NCBI RefSeq assembly: GCF_019145375.1
Contig: NZ_JAHSTX010000001.1
Coordinates: forward strand, 905,001-969,000
Source: Pseudomonas triticicola
Lineage (GTDB): Bacteria > Pseudomonadota > Gammaproteobacteria > Pseudomonadales > Pseudomonadaceae
Direction of reading: 5' to 3'
DNA: 64,000 nucleotides
Shown here: positions 18,376-27,711 of the stretch, piece after piece
Numbering within the stretch: position 1 is the stretch's first letter
How the letters are laid out: the number at the start of each line of letters is the position of its first letter
Program-made: the position numbers and the translations under genes
Notes under the pieces: generated by a model
Databases searched by the model: none
Told to the model about the DNA's origin: nothing
What the model saw: the letters and a program-made list of their open reading frames with translations, nothing else

Positions 18376-20574
18376 CGCCGCTGGTTTTGCGTCCTTGAGC
18401 CAGGTCTTGCCGAGAATCCGCGAGACCTGTTCGGCGGAGTAGGGCTTGGCGAGAAATTCAAAACCTTCGTACCCGCTGCGGGCCAGTTCTTCGCTGTAGC
18501 CGGAGGTGAGAATCACCGGCAGATCGGGGCGGCGCTGGCGCAGTTCCTTGGCCAACGCGACACCGGTGATGCCCGGCATGACTACGTCGGAAAACACCGC
18601 ATCGAACGCGCTGGCATCGCTACCGGCCAACTGCAGGGCTTCTTCGGCGTTGGTCGCCCACGCCGTTTCATAGCCCAGATCCTGGAGGATCTGATTGGCG
18701 AAACGGCCGACATCGAGATTGTCTTCTACCACCAGCACCCGGCGTTTTTCGCAGGCCGGCTGCACCTCGCCATCGTCCTCTGCCTCGTCCATTTCTGCCT
18801 CGATCGCCGGCACTTGCGGCAAATACAAGGTGAACTCGGTGCCTTGACCAAGGACGCTGGAAACATCGACGTTGCCGCCCGATTGCTTGGCGAAGCCGAA
18901 CACCTGCGACAGCCCCAGCCCCGTGCCTTTGCCGACAGCCTTGGTGGTAAAGAACGGCTCGAAGATGTGTTCGAGGGTGTGTGCGTCGATGCCGGCACCG
19001 GTGTCGGCGAGGGCAATCGACACGAAATGGCTGCTGGACCCAGCGTGGCCGCGAATCGGCGGCAGCGCTTTATGGCACTCCAGGCGCAATTTCAGCTCAC
19101 CCTGACCATTCATGGCGTCGCGAGCGTTCAGGGCGATGTTGATCAACGCGGTTTCGAACTGACTGAGATCGACGCGGATGTAGCAGGGGTGATCCGGGCG
19201 CTCGACGCACACGTGAATCTGCGCGCCGGTGACCGATTCAAGCATTTCGCCAATATTGGCCAGCCGTTCGCCGGCATCGACCACCTGCGGATTGAGCGGC
19301 TGACGGCGGGCGAAGGCGAGCAACTGGCTGGTCAGCTTGGAGGCGCGCTCAACGGTGTCGGACACCGCGCGCATGTAGCGTTGGCGGCGTTCTTCCGGCA
19401 GGTTGGGCTGGCGCAGAAAATCCACCGACGAACGAATGATCGTCAGCAAATTGTTGAAGTCATGGGCGACGCCGCCGGTCAATTGGCCGATGGCTTCGAG
19501 CTTCTGCGACTGGCGCAACGCCGACTCGGCCTGGGCCAGACGCAGGCTGCGCTCTTCGACCCGTTGCTCCAGCGTGGCATTGAGTTCAGCCAATGCAAGC
19601 AGGCCCTCGCGGACGTTGGCGTCGGCGCGCACTCGCTCGATGTGCGCCCAGCAACGTTCGGTGACTTCGCTGAGCAGCGCCTGTTCGAAGCTCGACCAGA
19701 CACGCGGCACTTTGTCGTGAATGGCCATTAACGCGGTAAGACGGCCTTGCTTGATCAGCGGCACGCAAATGGTGGCGGTGATGCCTATGCCCTGAAAGGT
19801 CGCTGATTCTTCCGGCGGCAATTCGCTGCGGTTGTCGTGGATCACCAAAGGTTGACCCGCGCGCAGAAGACGTACTGCTTTCTCGCCGAAATCGCGCAAA
19901 CGGTAGTGGCCGACGATGCTCGGCGAACCCGGCGCTGCATAGTCGCCGCGAATGGTGAAGCCATCCTCGTCGGCATCCATGTCGGCGTAGGCGCAGTTGG
20001 ACAATTGCAACTGCTCGACCATCAGCCGCGTGCTCGCCGCCAGGATTGCTTGCGCATCCGTGGCATTGGTCACCGCTTCGCCGATGGCATCGAGGACCGC
20101 CAGGCGTCGGTTGAGATAAACGGTCTGGGTGGTCTCGGTGACGGTGTCGATCATGCCGACGACATTGCCGTGGGAATCACGAATCGGGCTATAGCAAAAA
20201 GTGAAGAACGCCTGCTCCGGGCCTTTGCCGCGTTCGATCTGCAGAGCAAAGTTTTCGATGTAAGTGGCCTGGCCAGCGTACGCGGCCTCAGCAATCGGGC
20301 TGATCTCGTGCCAGGCTTCCTTCCAGATGTCGCTGAAAGGGCGTCCCAACGCGTGCGGCTTGTCGCCGAGAATCGGTACGAAGGCGTCGTTATAGAGTGT
20401 GATGAGTTGCGGGCCCCAGACGATCGCCTGAGGGAAATGCGAGGCGAGACTGAGCGAGACAGTGGTCTTGAGTACATCGGGCCAGTGTTCCAACGGGCCG
20501 AGGGGCGAATTTGCCCAGTCGTGACGGCGGATCTGCCCGGCCATCTCGCCGTTGTCTTGCAACCAGTCTGTCAT
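18343..20574 (-). CDS. Hybrid sensor histidine kinase (PAS-GAF-HisKA-HATPase-REC)
   Basis: A 743-residue soluble hybrid kinase. Order: a PAS-like input (residues 25-150, VWGPQLITLYNDAFVPILG), a GAF domain (about 165-325), a coiled stretch, the phospho-accepting box GGVAHDFNNLLTIIRSSVDF near residue 380, the ATP-binding domain with LINIALNARDAM and GKGTGLGLSQVFGF, then a C-terminal receiver with the Asp in VFSDVVMPGITG. No membrane segment is present, so it reads an intracellular signal; the GAF part may bind a chromophore or metabolite. The ATG at 20574 was preferred to a longer frame. No partner regulator lies adjacent. Confidence 0.92.
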   Translation of the reverse strand: MTDWLQDNGEMAGQIRRHDWANSPLGPLEHWPDVLKTTVSLSLASHFPQAIVWGPQLITLYNDAFVPILGDKPHALGRPFSDIWKEAWHEISPIAEAAYAGQATYIENFALQIERGKGPEQAFFTFCYSPIRDSHGNVVGMIDTVTETTQTVYLNRRLAVLDAIGEAVTNATDAQAILAASTRLMVEQLQLSNCAYADMDADEDGFTIRGDYAAPGSPSIVGHYRLRDFGEKAVRLLRAGQPLVIHDNRSELPPEESATFQGIGITATICVPLIKQGRLTALMAIHDKVPRVWSSFEQALLSEVTERCWAHIERVRADANVREGLLALAELNATLEQRVEERSLRLAQAESALRQSQKLEAIGQLTGGVAHDFNNLLTIIRSSVDFLRQPNLPEERRQRYMRAVSDTVERASKLTSQLLAFARRQPLNPQVVDAGERLANIGEMLESVTGAQIHVCVERPDHPCYIRVDLSQFETALINIALNARDAMNGQGELKLRLECHKALPPIRGHAGSSSHFVSIALADTGAGIDAHTLEHIFEPFFTTKAVGKGTGLGLSQVFGFAKQSGGNVDVSSVLGQGTEFTLYLPQVPAIEAEMDEAEDDGEVQPACEKRRVLVVEDNLDVGRFANQILQDLGYETAWATNAEEALQLAGSDASAFDAVFSDVVMPGITGVALAKELRQRRPDLPVILTSGYSEELARSGYEGFEFLAKPYSAEQVSRILGKTWLKDAKPAASVVIDAGALE

Positions 20575-20692
20575 GGGGTTCGTGTCTTTCCGGGCATTTG
20601 TCTGAGAACAAAGACCTGCGCGCAGGGTGTTTGGTTTCAGCGCACCAGACACTGTTTGCGCTGCGAATTATTCTGACCTACATCATGGCAGC

Positions 20693-20730
20693 AAAAAACA
20701 GCGCTGGCGAAAAGAGCATCTTTTCGCCAG
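20693..20730 (-). terminator. Rho-independent terminator for the AhpD-like gene
   Basis: CTGGCGAAAAG and CTTTTCGCCAG form a perfect 11-bp stem around five bases. On the minus strand a run of six T follows a few bases later, 30 bases beyond the stop at 20761. Confidence 0.8.
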
Positions 20731-20760
20731 GGGATTTTTCTTCAGTTCGTGAGCGACTGC

Positions 20761-21279
20761 TCAGGCCTCGACGGCCGGGAAGTCAATGTCGGTCAGCGCC
20801 GTGTTGTTCAGGTAGTTGGTCAATGTCTGCACGGCCACCAGGGCAATCACTTCGATGATCTTGCGGTCATCGATACCGGCAGCGCGGGCAGCGGCCAATT
20901 GTTCATCGCTCAAGTGGCCACGGGTTTCGGTCAGTTGGCGGGCGAGGGCGGCGTAGGCATTCAGTTCGCCGTGACGTGCTGCGATGATGTCCTCCGCCGA
21001 CAGCCCGGCCTTGCCGGCAAACACGGTGTGTGCGGACAGGCAATAGTCGCAACCGTTGACCTGCGAAGTGGCGAGGTAGATGGCTTCTTTCTCTTTGCCG
21101 CTCAATGAGGTCTTGCCGAGGATGGCCGAGGCTTGCAGGTAAGTGTCGAATGCAACCGGCGCCTGGGCGAGGGTGGTAAAGACGTTGGGCAGGAAACCGA
21201 TTTTTTTCTTCACGCCTTCCAGTGCAGGACGGGTGGCATCGGTGGCGGTGTCGAGGCTGATTGCAGGGATGCGGCTCAT
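20761..21279 (-). CDS. Carboxymuconolactone decarboxylase/AhpD-like alkylhydroperoxidase
   Basis: The 172-residue protein has the AhpD-type redox motif NGCDYCLSAHT near residue 80 (CxxC followed by His), in the helical CMD fold. Such proteins reduce peroxides or relay thiol electrons; the N-terminal RPALEGVKKKIGFLPNVF is typical of this subgroup. It is divergent from an AraC regulator 131 bases away that probably controls it. Confidence 0.9.
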   Translation of the reverse strand: MSRIPAISLDTATDATRPALEGVKKKIGFLPNVFTTLAQAPVAFDTYLQASAILGKTSLSGKEKEAIYLATSQVNGCDYCLSAHTVFAGKAGLSAEDIIAARHGELNAYAALARQLTETRGHLSDEQLAAARAAGIDDRKIIEVIALVAVQTLTNYLNNTALTDIDFPAVEA

Positions 21280-21410
21280 GGTGATTCTCCGAAAAACCGC
21301 TGCGAAGTGCAGCGGCGATGGAGAGATCTTAGGGGCTGCCAATGGCGCTTTGGCGGCAAATCGTCGAGGATATGCGGCAGATCGTCCAGATATGCCTTCG
21401 GGAGTCAGCC

Positions 21411-22226
21411 ATGGATCGCCTTTCCACATTACTCAGTCATTTCGGCGTGAACGCCGGCACCTTCCATAGCGGCGCGTTTTGCGGCGTGAGCGTTCACGAA
21501 GGCGAACCGGTCGGCCATGTGCATGTTCTGCAAGCCGGGGCGTTGCTGCTCAAACCGGGCAACGAGCGGGAAATTCGCCTGGAAGAACCGTCGCTGATTT
21601 TCTTTCCCCGGCCGTTCACCCACCGGATGTCTGCCGACGAAGCCATGGCCAGCCAGATTGTCTGTGCTTCGCTGACCTTCGACGGTGGCTCGGGCAATGC
21701 CTTGGCCGCCGCGTTACCGGACTATCTGGTGTTGAAACTCACCGACATCCCGGAACTCCGCAGCACCCTTGACTGGCTGTTCAATGAAGCCTTTGAAGGG
21801 CATTGCGGGCGCGTGGCGGTGATGGATCGTCTGTTTGAATTGCTGGTGATTCTGCTGCTGCGCCATCTCATCGGCAGTCGCGATCAGCAACCGGGCATGA
21901 TGGCCGGGCTGGCGGATCCGCGCGTATCTCGCGCCTTGAACCTGATCCACGAGCAGCCGCACAAGCCTTGGAGTGTGGCTGATCTCGCTGCGGCGGCGAA
22001 CCAGTCCCGCGCCGGTTTTGCCGAGCAGTTTCGCCGCGTGGTCGGGCAGACGCCGGCCGATTACCTGTTGAGCTGGCGCGTCAGTCTTGCGCAGAAACGC
22101 CTGCGCGAAGGCCGCCCGATTGCACTGATTGCCGAGGAGGTTGGATACGAAAGTCCGTCGGCGCTGGCCCGGGCGTTTCGGCGCAAGACCGGTCTCGGTC
22201 CACGGCAATGGAAAGCCGAACACTGA
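21411..22226 (+). CDS. AraC family regulator with cupin-type N-terminal domain
   Basis: The 271 residues have an N-terminal AraC-type cupin (LLSHFGVNAGTFHSGAFCG, then LEEPSLIFFPRPFTHRM) and a C-terminal double helix-turn-helix (VADLAAAANQSRAGFAEQFR, then IALIAEEVGYESPSALARAF near residue 240). GGAG precedes the ATG at 21411. Its divergent placement suggests it regulates the AhpD-like gene, a common pairing. Confidence 0.9.
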   Translation: MDRLSTLLSHFGVNAGTFHSGAFCGVSVHEGEPVGHVHVLQAGALLLKPGNEREIRLEEPSLIFFPRPFTHRMSADEAMASQIVCASLTFDGGSGNALAAALPDYLVLKLTDIPELRSTLDWLFNEAFEGHCGRVAVMDRLFELLVILLLRHLIGSRDQQPGMMAGLADPRVSRALNLIHEQPHKPWSVADLAAAANQSRAGFAEQFRRVVGQTPADYLLSWRVSLAQKRLREGRPIALIAEEVGYESPSALARAFRRKTGLGPRQWKAEH

Positions 22227-22229
22227 ACA

Positions 22230-23123
22230 TTACCTGGCGAATTTCTTCGCTCCGGCCACGCAAAGAATCACCCCCAGCGTGACGCCGAGCATGCCGACAC
22301 TGACCTGCTCATGCAGCAACGTCGCCGCCAGTGCCAGACCAAAAAACGGCTGCAGCAACTGCAACTGCCCGACCGCTGCGATTCCGCCCTGGGCCAGACC
22401 GCGATACCAGAACACGAAGCCGATCAGCATGCTGAACAGCGACACGTAGCCCAGGCACATCCACGCAGGCAAACTGATGTCGGCGAACGAGGCGGGCGCC
22501 AGCCACAGGCTCAGCACTGTCATCAGCGGTAACGACAACACAAGCGCCCAGCAGATCACCTGCCAGCCGCCGAGGCTGCGCGACAGTTTCGCGCCTTCGG
22601 CGTAACCGAGGCCGCAGGCCAGGATCGCCGCGAGCATCAGCAGATCGCCGGTGGGCGAGGCGCTCAAGCCTTGGGACAGGGCAAAGCCCACCACCAATGC
22701 GCTGCCCAGCACCGAAAAGATCCAGAACACTGGACGTGGCCGCTCACCGCCACGCAAGACACCAAACATCGCCGTGGCCAGCGGCAGCAATCCTACAAAC
22801 ACGATCGAGTGCGCTGACGTTACGTGCTGCAATGCCAACGCGGTCAGCAGCGGAAAACCCAACACCACGCCCAGTGCCACAATCAACAGCGACAGCCACT
22901 GATGGCGCGACGGTCGCGGTTGCTTGAACAACAGCAGAAGTGCTACGGCCAGTGCGCCGGCGATCGCTGCTCGCACCACGGTCAGAAACACCGGATCGAA
23001 TTCCAGCACCGCCAAACGTGTGGCCGGCAGCGAACCGCTGAAAATCAGCACGCCGATAAAACCGTTGATCCAGCCACTGGTTTTTTCCAGTGCCGGGTGG
23101 GCCGCAGTCGATGTTGTGTGCAT
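22230..23123 (-). CDS. EamA/DMT family transporter
   Basis: A ten-span drug/metabolite exporter of about 297 residues with two EamA repeats. Visible features are FIGVLIFSGSLPATRLAVLEFDP at the start, VTSAHSIVFVGLLPLATAMFG at the end of the first half and GLAQGGIAAVGQLQLLQPFFGL in the second. The substrate is unknown, though relatives next to MocR regulators often export amino acids or vitamins. It converges on the AraC gene with four bases between stops. Confidence 0.9.
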   Translation of the reverse strand: MHTTSTAAHPALEKTSGWINGFIGVLIFSGSLPATRLAVLEFDPVFLTVVRAAIAGALAVALLLLFKQPRPSRHQWLSLLIVALGVVLGFPLLTALALQHVTSAHSIVFVGLLPLATAMFGVLRGGERPRPVFWIFSVLGSALVVGFALSQGLSASPTGDLLMLAAILACGLGYAEGAKLSRSLGGWQVICWALVLSLPLMTVLSLWLAPASFADISLPAWMCLGYVSLFSMLIGFVFWYRGLAQGGIAAVGQLQLLQPFFGLALAATLLHEQVSVGMLGVTLGVILCVAGAKKFAR

Positions 23124-23180
23124 GTCGGTCGCGCTCAAAAAGTGGCTTGTGTCGCCGTGATCCTAGGGCGGAGAATCAGC

Positions 23181-23196
23181 ACAATCAAAAAATTGT
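23181..23196 (+). promoter_or_regulatory. Possible operator between EamA and MocR-type genes
   Basis: ACAAT and ATTGT flank six A-rich bases just before the start codon of the regulator gene. The divergent starts are only 74 bases apart, so any site here could serve both. The repeat is short and could be chance. Confidence 0.3.
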
Positions 23197-23197
23197 C

Positions 23198-24544
23198 ATG
23201 GATACAGCCGATATGCCGCGTTCCCGTTACAAGACTCTGGTTGACCGCTATGCGGCAGACATTCGTGGAGGACGATTGGCGCCGGGCACGCGACTGCCAA
23301 CGCATCGGCAGCTGGCGAGCCAGGAAGGACTGGCGCTGGTTACCGCTTCACGGGTTTATGCCGAGCTTGAAGCGATGGGCCTGGTCAGTGGTGAAGCTGG
23401 GCGCGGCACGTTTGTCCGGGAAACGTCGCTGGCGCCGGGGCAGGGCATTGATCAGAAAGACGTGGCGGTCGGCATGATCGACCTGAATTTCAACTATCCC
23501 TCGTTGCCCGGTCAGGCCGAGCTGTTGCGCACGGCGTTGCGGCAACTGGCGTTGTCCGGTGATCTGGAAGCGTTGTTGCGTTATCAACCCCACGCCGGGC
23601 GTACCCACGAACGCGCCTCGGTCGCGCGACATTTGTCCACACGCGGCGTGACCGTTGAAGCCGACCAAGTGCTGATCGTCAACGGCGCTCAGCAAGGTTT
23701 GGCGGTGACGCTGATGGCTCTGCTCAAACCCGGCGATGTGATCGCCGCCGATGCGCTGACCTATTCGGGATTCAAGGTGCTGGCCGACGCGCTGCATCTG
23801 GAGGTGCTGGCGATCCCGATGACGGAGCACGGCCCGGATTTGCCGGCACTGGACAGACTCTGTCGCCAGCGTGCGGTGCGCGCCGTATACAGCATGCCGA
23901 CGCTGCACAATCCGCTGGGCTGGGTCATGCCACCGGGACAGCGCGAACAATTGGTGGCGATTGCCCGGCGGCACGATCTGACAATCATTGAAGACGCTGC
24001 CTACGCGTTTCTGGTCGAAAACCCGCCATGTCCGTTGATTGAACTGGCACCGGAACGGACGTTTTACGTATCGGGCCTGTCGAAAAACATCGCCACCGGA
24101 TTGCGGGTCGGCTTCATTGCCGCGCCGCTGCCTCAAGTGCCCGCACTGGAGCGAGTCATTCGCGCGACGACGTGGAACACGCCCGGGGTGATGACCGCGA
24201 TCGCGTGCGGCTGGCTCGAAGATGGCACCGTCACCGTGCTTGAGGCGCAGAAACGTCGTGATGCGATGGCGCGACAGGCCCTGGCCGCCGAGGTGCTCAA
24301 AGGGCTGCGCTACATTGCTCATCCGGCTTCGTATTTTCTCTGGCTGCCGCTGCCCGAAGATGTGCGTGCCGATCAGATCGTGGCCGAGTTGATGCAGCAG
24401 CAGATTTCCGTCACCAGCGCCGAGCCGTTTTCGCTGTCGGCCCATACGCCCCATGCGATTCGTCTGGCTCTCGGCTCGGTGGACATGCACGTGTTGCGTC
24501 AGGCGTTGATCACCGTCAGAACGATCATCGGCGCTTATCTGTAA
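23198..24544 (+). CDS. MocR/PdxR-type regulator (GntR wHTH fused to aminotransferase fold)
   Basis: The 448 residues begin with a GntR winged helix (residues 10-75: RYAADIRGGRLAPGTRLPTH, then LALVTASRVYAELEAMGLV). The rest is a class I aminotransferase fold: NGAQQGLAVTLMALLKPGD, the Asp/Tyr region IIEDAAYAFL, and the PLP lysine in FYVSGLSKNIATGLRVGF near residue 290. Such regulators use PLP as effector. Its divergent neighbour is probably its target. The frame opens further upstream, but ATG 23198 begins at a sensible distance from the HTH. Confidence 0.92.
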   Translation: MDTADMPRSRYKTLVDRYAADIRGGRLAPGTRLPTHRQLASQEGLALVTASRVYAELEAMGLVSGEAGRGTFVRETSLAPGQGIDQKDVAVGMIDLNFNYPSLPGQAELLRTALRQLALSGDLEALLRYQPHAGRTHERASVARHLSTRGVTVEADQVLIVNGAQQGLAVTLMALLKPGDVIAADALTYSGFKVLADALHLEVLAIPMTEHGPDLPALDRLCRQRAVRAVYSMPTLHNPLGWVMPPGQREQLVAIARRHDLTIIEDAAYAFLVENPPCPLIELAPERTFYVSGLSKNIATGLRVGFIAAPLPQVPALERVIRATTWNTPGVMTAIACGWLEDGTVTVLEAQKRRDAMARQALAAEVLKGLRYIAHPASYFLWLPLPEDVRADQIVAELMQQQISVTSAEPFSLSAHTPHAIRLALGSVDMHVLRQALITVRTIIGAYL

Positions 24545-24584
24545 ACTGCGCCCACGCCATGCAAAGTCAGGTTTGGACTGTTCA

Positions 24585-24962
24585 ATGAAATTCACCACGA
24601 CACTGTTTCTCGCCTTGATCTTCAGCGCCAGTGCACAGGCTGAGGGCGATCCTGAGGCCGGGGCGAAAATCTTCCCGCGTCTGTGCGGCGGTTGCCATCA
24701 GGTTGGCGAGTCGGCTCGTTCGGGGTTTGGTCCGCAGTTGAACGGCATCATTGGCCGGGCTGCGGGGACTTCGGCAAATTATGTTTATTCCGATGCGATG
24801 AAAAACTCGGGGATTACCTGGGATCGGGCAACGCTGAAGGCTTATCTCAAGGATCCGAAAGGGGTGGTGCCGGGGACGCGGATGATTTTCTGGGGGCTGA
24901 GTGATGAGGAGAAGTTGAATAATTTATTGGCTTATCTGCAGATGTTCAGTGCTGAGCCCTAG
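24585..24962 (+). CDS. Class I cytochrome c, periplasmic
   Basis: The 125 residues have a signal peptide ending FSASAQA, the heme site LCGGCHQVGE near residue 37, and the axial Met in KGVVPGTRMIFWGL near residue 100. It resembles mitochondrial-type cytochrome c (FGPQLNGIIGRAAGT and NYVYSDAMKNSGITW). The partner oxidase or dehydrogenase is not nearby. Confidence 0.92.
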   Translation: MKFTTTLFLALIFSASAQAEGDPEAGAKIFPRLCGGCHQVGESARSGFGPQLNGIIGRAAGTSANYVYSDAMKNSGITWDRATLKAYLKDPKGVVPGTRMIFWGLSDEEKLNNLLAYLQMFSAEP

Positions 24963-25016
24963 TCGGGCGATGGTTTTCTGGCTGATTGAGTACATATCCA
25001 TTGCTGCGGTAACGGC

Positions 25017-25305
25017 TGCTTAGGGTTCCGCCCTTACGGCGGGTCACCTTTTTCAAACGCCAAAAAGGTAACCCAAAAGGCTTGCTCCTGCGTTCGGCCC
25101 CTCGCAAGCTCGGGGTTCCTTCGCTGCGGGATCGATCCGGGCGCAGCGGCTACGGTTTGCTTCGCTGCACCTCCTTGCGCTGTGTCTGGCTGCGCCAGAC
25201 GGTCGCTGCGCTCCTACGCCCGGATCAATCCCTCCGCTCAGCCTTCCGACGTCGCCCGTGGATCAAGATCAAAAGCACTCGAGCTAACGCTCATTGTTGA
25301 GTGGG
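25017..25305. repeat. Dispersed non-coding element starting with an imperfect palindrome
   Basis: It opens with GGTCACCTTTTT and AAAAAGGTAACC around eight bases (25042-25073), then a stretch rich in short GC hairpins (for example CCCCTCGCAAGCTCGGGG near 25099). Similar blocks with the GGTTACCTTTTTGGCG core recur in Pseudomonas genomes; that statement is from general knowledge. No function is evident. Confidence 0.5.
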
Positions 25306-25344
25306 GCGGCTTCGCCGCGGGCAGATGCGCTGCATTGCTTTTCT

Positions 25345-25366
25345 GTGGGAGCGAGCCTGCTCGCGA
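25345..25366. repeat. Single REP unit, GTGGGAGCGAGC family
   Basis: One full GTGGGAGCGAGCCTGCTCGC unit without an inverted partner of the same family; a different REP type follows 46 bases later in the same orientation. Confidence 0.8.
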
Positions 25367-25412
25367 AAGCGGTTCTCCAGCCGACCCATATTTCCGCCTT
25401 TTACCCCATCCC

Positions 25413-25440
25413 TGTGGGAGCTGGCTTGCCAGCGATGGCA
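25413..25440. repeat. Single REP unit, GTGGGAGCTGGCTTGCCAGC family
   Basis: GTGGGAGCTGGCTTGCCAGC followed by GATGGCA, a separate REP family; a second copy is at 55693-55720. Confidence 0.75.
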
Positions 25441-25468
25441 GCCCGTCTCAGGTTGATATACGCCGGTG

Positions 25469-27124
25469 TCAGTGGGCATGAAACGCAATCTGATTGCGCC
25501 CCGCAGCTTTCGCCTGATACAGCTGCTGATCGGCACGTTTGATCAGCGTCGTATGGTTGTTGTCCGCCGGATCTGCCAGGCCGAGGCCAATACTCACGGT
25601 AACGATGCCGACGCCGGGAAACTGCGCTTCGGCCACCGCTGCGCGGATCTTTTCCGCTACGACTTCCGGGGTGTCGGGTTGCGTGACTTCCGGCAGCAGT
25701 ACGGCGAACTCTTCGCCGCCGTAGCGGGCGACGAAATCGGTGCTGCGTACGCTGTTCTGGATCAAGGTCGCCAGTTGTTGCAGGACCTCGTCACCGACCG
25801 CGTGGCCGTGGCTGTCATTGATGCGTTTGAAGTGGTCGGCATCGATCAGCAGCAGGGCAAACGGGCGTCCGGTGCGTCGGGACAGCAGCGAGTATTCAGT
25901 GATTTTTTCGTCAAACCGGCGACGGTTGTAAACGCCGGTCAGGCCGTCGTGAGTGGCCAGGCTCAGCAGCTCGGCGTTGGCCTCGGTGAGTGCGGCGGTG
26001 CGTTGCGCCACGGTGGCTTCAAGCGAGGCGTTGGCTTCTTGCAGTTCGCGTTCCTTGCCGAGCAGTGACTGCGTCATTGCGTCGATGGACTGGCCGAGCT
26101 GGGCGATTTCCAGTACCGGATGCTGGAGCTGGAACTGTGCGCCGGACTGGTTGTTCTGCACCTGTTTGGCCGAGTGCGCGAGTTGTTCGATTGGGCGGCT
26201 CAGGTACAGCGCCAAGTAATAAGCCACCAGACCGAAAACGATGGCGGCGAAAACGCCGAGGATCAGCAATTCGTATTGCAGCATCCGCGCCGGTTGCAGC
26301 GCGGTTTCCAGTGGCTGGCGAATGGCGATCGACCATGATAGCGCCGTGCCCGATGGCGTCGGCACGGTGACCATGCTGGTCAGGTAACCGTTGGCCGCTG
26401 TCCAGCCCGGCAATACCGAATCGCCGATCGCCAGTTGTTGGCCCATCAGCGCTTCGGGGTAGAGCACCTTGCCATCGTGGTCGACGATCAGCGCCTGAAT
26501 ATCCGGCGCCGAGTTCTTGTGGGAAAACGCCGCCGACTCGACGATGCGCGTCACCCAACTCCAGTGCGCATGTGCACCCAGCACGCCGATCACCTGTCCT
26601 TCGGCATTGTGGATTGGCGCGGCGAAATCGATGAAGCGCAGCGGCTCGCCATTGGGCAGGCCCGGCAACAACTTGGCCAGCAACACTGCTTCATGGGGAT
26701 CGCCGGTGTATTGCCGGCGCAGGCCGATCTGGAACCACGGGCGTTTCTGCACCGATTGACCGACCAGCAGATCATTGACGGCCTGGCGCACATTACCCTC
26801 GGCGTCGGTGACGCCCATCCACGCATATTCGGCGCGCGCCTGGGTGCGCAACTGCATCGACTTGAGGATGGCTGGATTGTCCAGATCGCCACGCTCCAGA
26901 TGCGGCGCGCGACTGAGCAGATAGACCTCCAGTTGCCGCTCGCGCAGTTGCTCACCCAATAACGTCGCCGCCGCGCGCGCCGTGTTCAGCAACGCGTTGC
27001 CGCTGGCCTGTTTCATTTGTTCGGTGGCGATATGACCGACATAAAAGCCGACGCTCAATAACGTCAGCAGGGACAAACCGCCGAACCACAGGGTGAGATG
27101 GCTACGCAGACTGGCTTTGAACAT
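25469..27124 (-). CDS. Membrane diguanylate cyclase with periplasmic Cache sensor
   Basis: Makes cyclic di-GMP in response to an external signal. The 551 residues hold a first membrane span (residues 10-32), a double-Cache periplasmic region (about 35-270, including RQAVNDLLVGQSVQKRPWFQ), a second span near 275-298, a HAMP segment, a coiled coil, and a GGDEF domain with LTGVYNRRRFDE and RYGGEEFAVLLPE. The signature is GGEEF, an active form, and an RxxD inhibitory site (RSTD) lies five residues before it. No EAL domain is present. Confidence 0.93.
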   Translation of the reverse strand: MFKASLRSHLTLWFGGLSLLTLLSVGFYVGHIATEQMKQASGNALLNTARAAATLLGEQLRERQLEVYLLSRAPHLERGDLDNPAILKSMQLRTQARAEYAWMGVTDAEGNVRQAVNDLLVGQSVQKRPWFQIGLRRQYTGDPHEAVLLAKLLPGLPNGEPLRFIDFAAPIHNAEGQVIGVLGAHAHWSWVTRIVESAAFSHKNSAPDIQALIVDHDGKVLYPEALMGQQLAIGDSVLPGWTAANGYLTSMVTVPTPSGTALSWSIAIRQPLETALQPARMLQYELLILGVFAAIVFGLVAYYLALYLSRPIEQLAHSAKQVQNNQSGAQFQLQHPVLEIAQLGQSIDAMTQSLLGKERELQEANASLEATVAQRTAALTEANAELLSLATHDGLTGVYNRRRFDEKITEYSLLSRRTGRPFALLLIDADHFKRINDSHGHAVGDEVLQQLATLIQNSVRSTDFVARYGGEEFAVLLPEVTQPDTPEVVAEKIRAAVAEAQFPGVGIVTVSIGLGLADPADNNHTTLIKRADQQLYQAKAAGRNQIAFHAH

Positions 27125-27301
27125 GGAGGCGGGTGTCTGTCTTTATTGAAGTGGCGCCATGGTATGCGACATCGCCGACGGCGGGCCAGCGAACGGGTTC
27201 AAGTAAATACAAAGAAGATTGATGCCAATGAGCCATCATTTTGGTTAGAATGCGCGCCGCCCGAGAGACGGATCCCGGGCGTTCCCCCATGGAGTTTTAC
27301 T

Positions 27302-27637
27302 GTGAAATACCTCAGCAAAGTAGTCGCCGCCGCACTGTTCGGTGTGGTTCTGGCAGGTTGCACCGGCGCCCCGATGAAAACCGCCCATTACGACAGCAAC
27401 CAATACACCGTGGTTGGCCACAGCGAAGCATCGGCCACCGGCCTGCTGCTGTTTGGCATCATCCCTATCCGCCAGAACAGCCGATTTGTGCGCGCGCAAA
27501 ACGCGGCCATCCAAGCCAAGGGCGGCGATGCAATGATCAACACGCAGGTTCAGGAAAACTGGTTCTGGGCCTGGGTTCTGACCGGCTACACCACCACCAT
27601 CTCCGGTGACGTGGTCAAGCTGAAAGCCGCGCAATAA
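27302..27637 (+). CDS. Small lipoprotein (TRL-like)
   Basis: The 111-residue product starts at GTG 27302 (MKYLSKVVAAALFGVVLAGC) with lipobox VLAGC. The mature part HSEASATGLLLFGIIPIRQN followed by QNAAIQAKGGDAMINTQVQ resembles TRL-type small lipoproteins, though this is from pattern memory. Two short hydrophobic stretches (LLLFGIIPI and WFWAWVLTGY) are notable. The longer frame upstream lacks a good start. Function unknown. Confidence 0.8.
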   Translation: MKYLSKVVAAALFGVVLAGCTGAPMKTAHYDSNQYTVVGHSEASATGLLLFGIIPIRQNSRFVRAQNAAIQAKGGDAMINTQVQENWFWAWVLTGYTTTISGDVVKLKAAQ

Positions 27638-27652
27638 GCGTCGGCTGAATGC

Positions 27653-27684
27653 AAAAAAGCCCGGCTGATCAGGCCGGGCTTTTT
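27653..27684. terminator. Bidirectional terminator
   Basis: AGCCCGGC and GCCGGGCT pair around TGATCAG, with A residues before and T residues after, so it can stop both the lipoprotein gene and the convergent repeat-protein gene. Confidence 0.9.
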
Positions 27685-27711
27685 CATGGGTGCTGCGGTA
27701 ATGGGATTGAT

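Larger units (their letters stand above)
24963..25468. other. 506-base gap without a gene
   Basis: This gap between convergent genes contains an approximately 290-base GC-rich dispersed element and two different single REP units, listed separately. Short open frames inside it show no binding site or plausible protein. Confidence 0.7.

Noticed and set aside
25082..25300. 72-codon open frame
   Set aside because: It lies inside the dispersed GC-rich element, has no clear binding site and shows low-complexity Arg/Ser/Leu translation.
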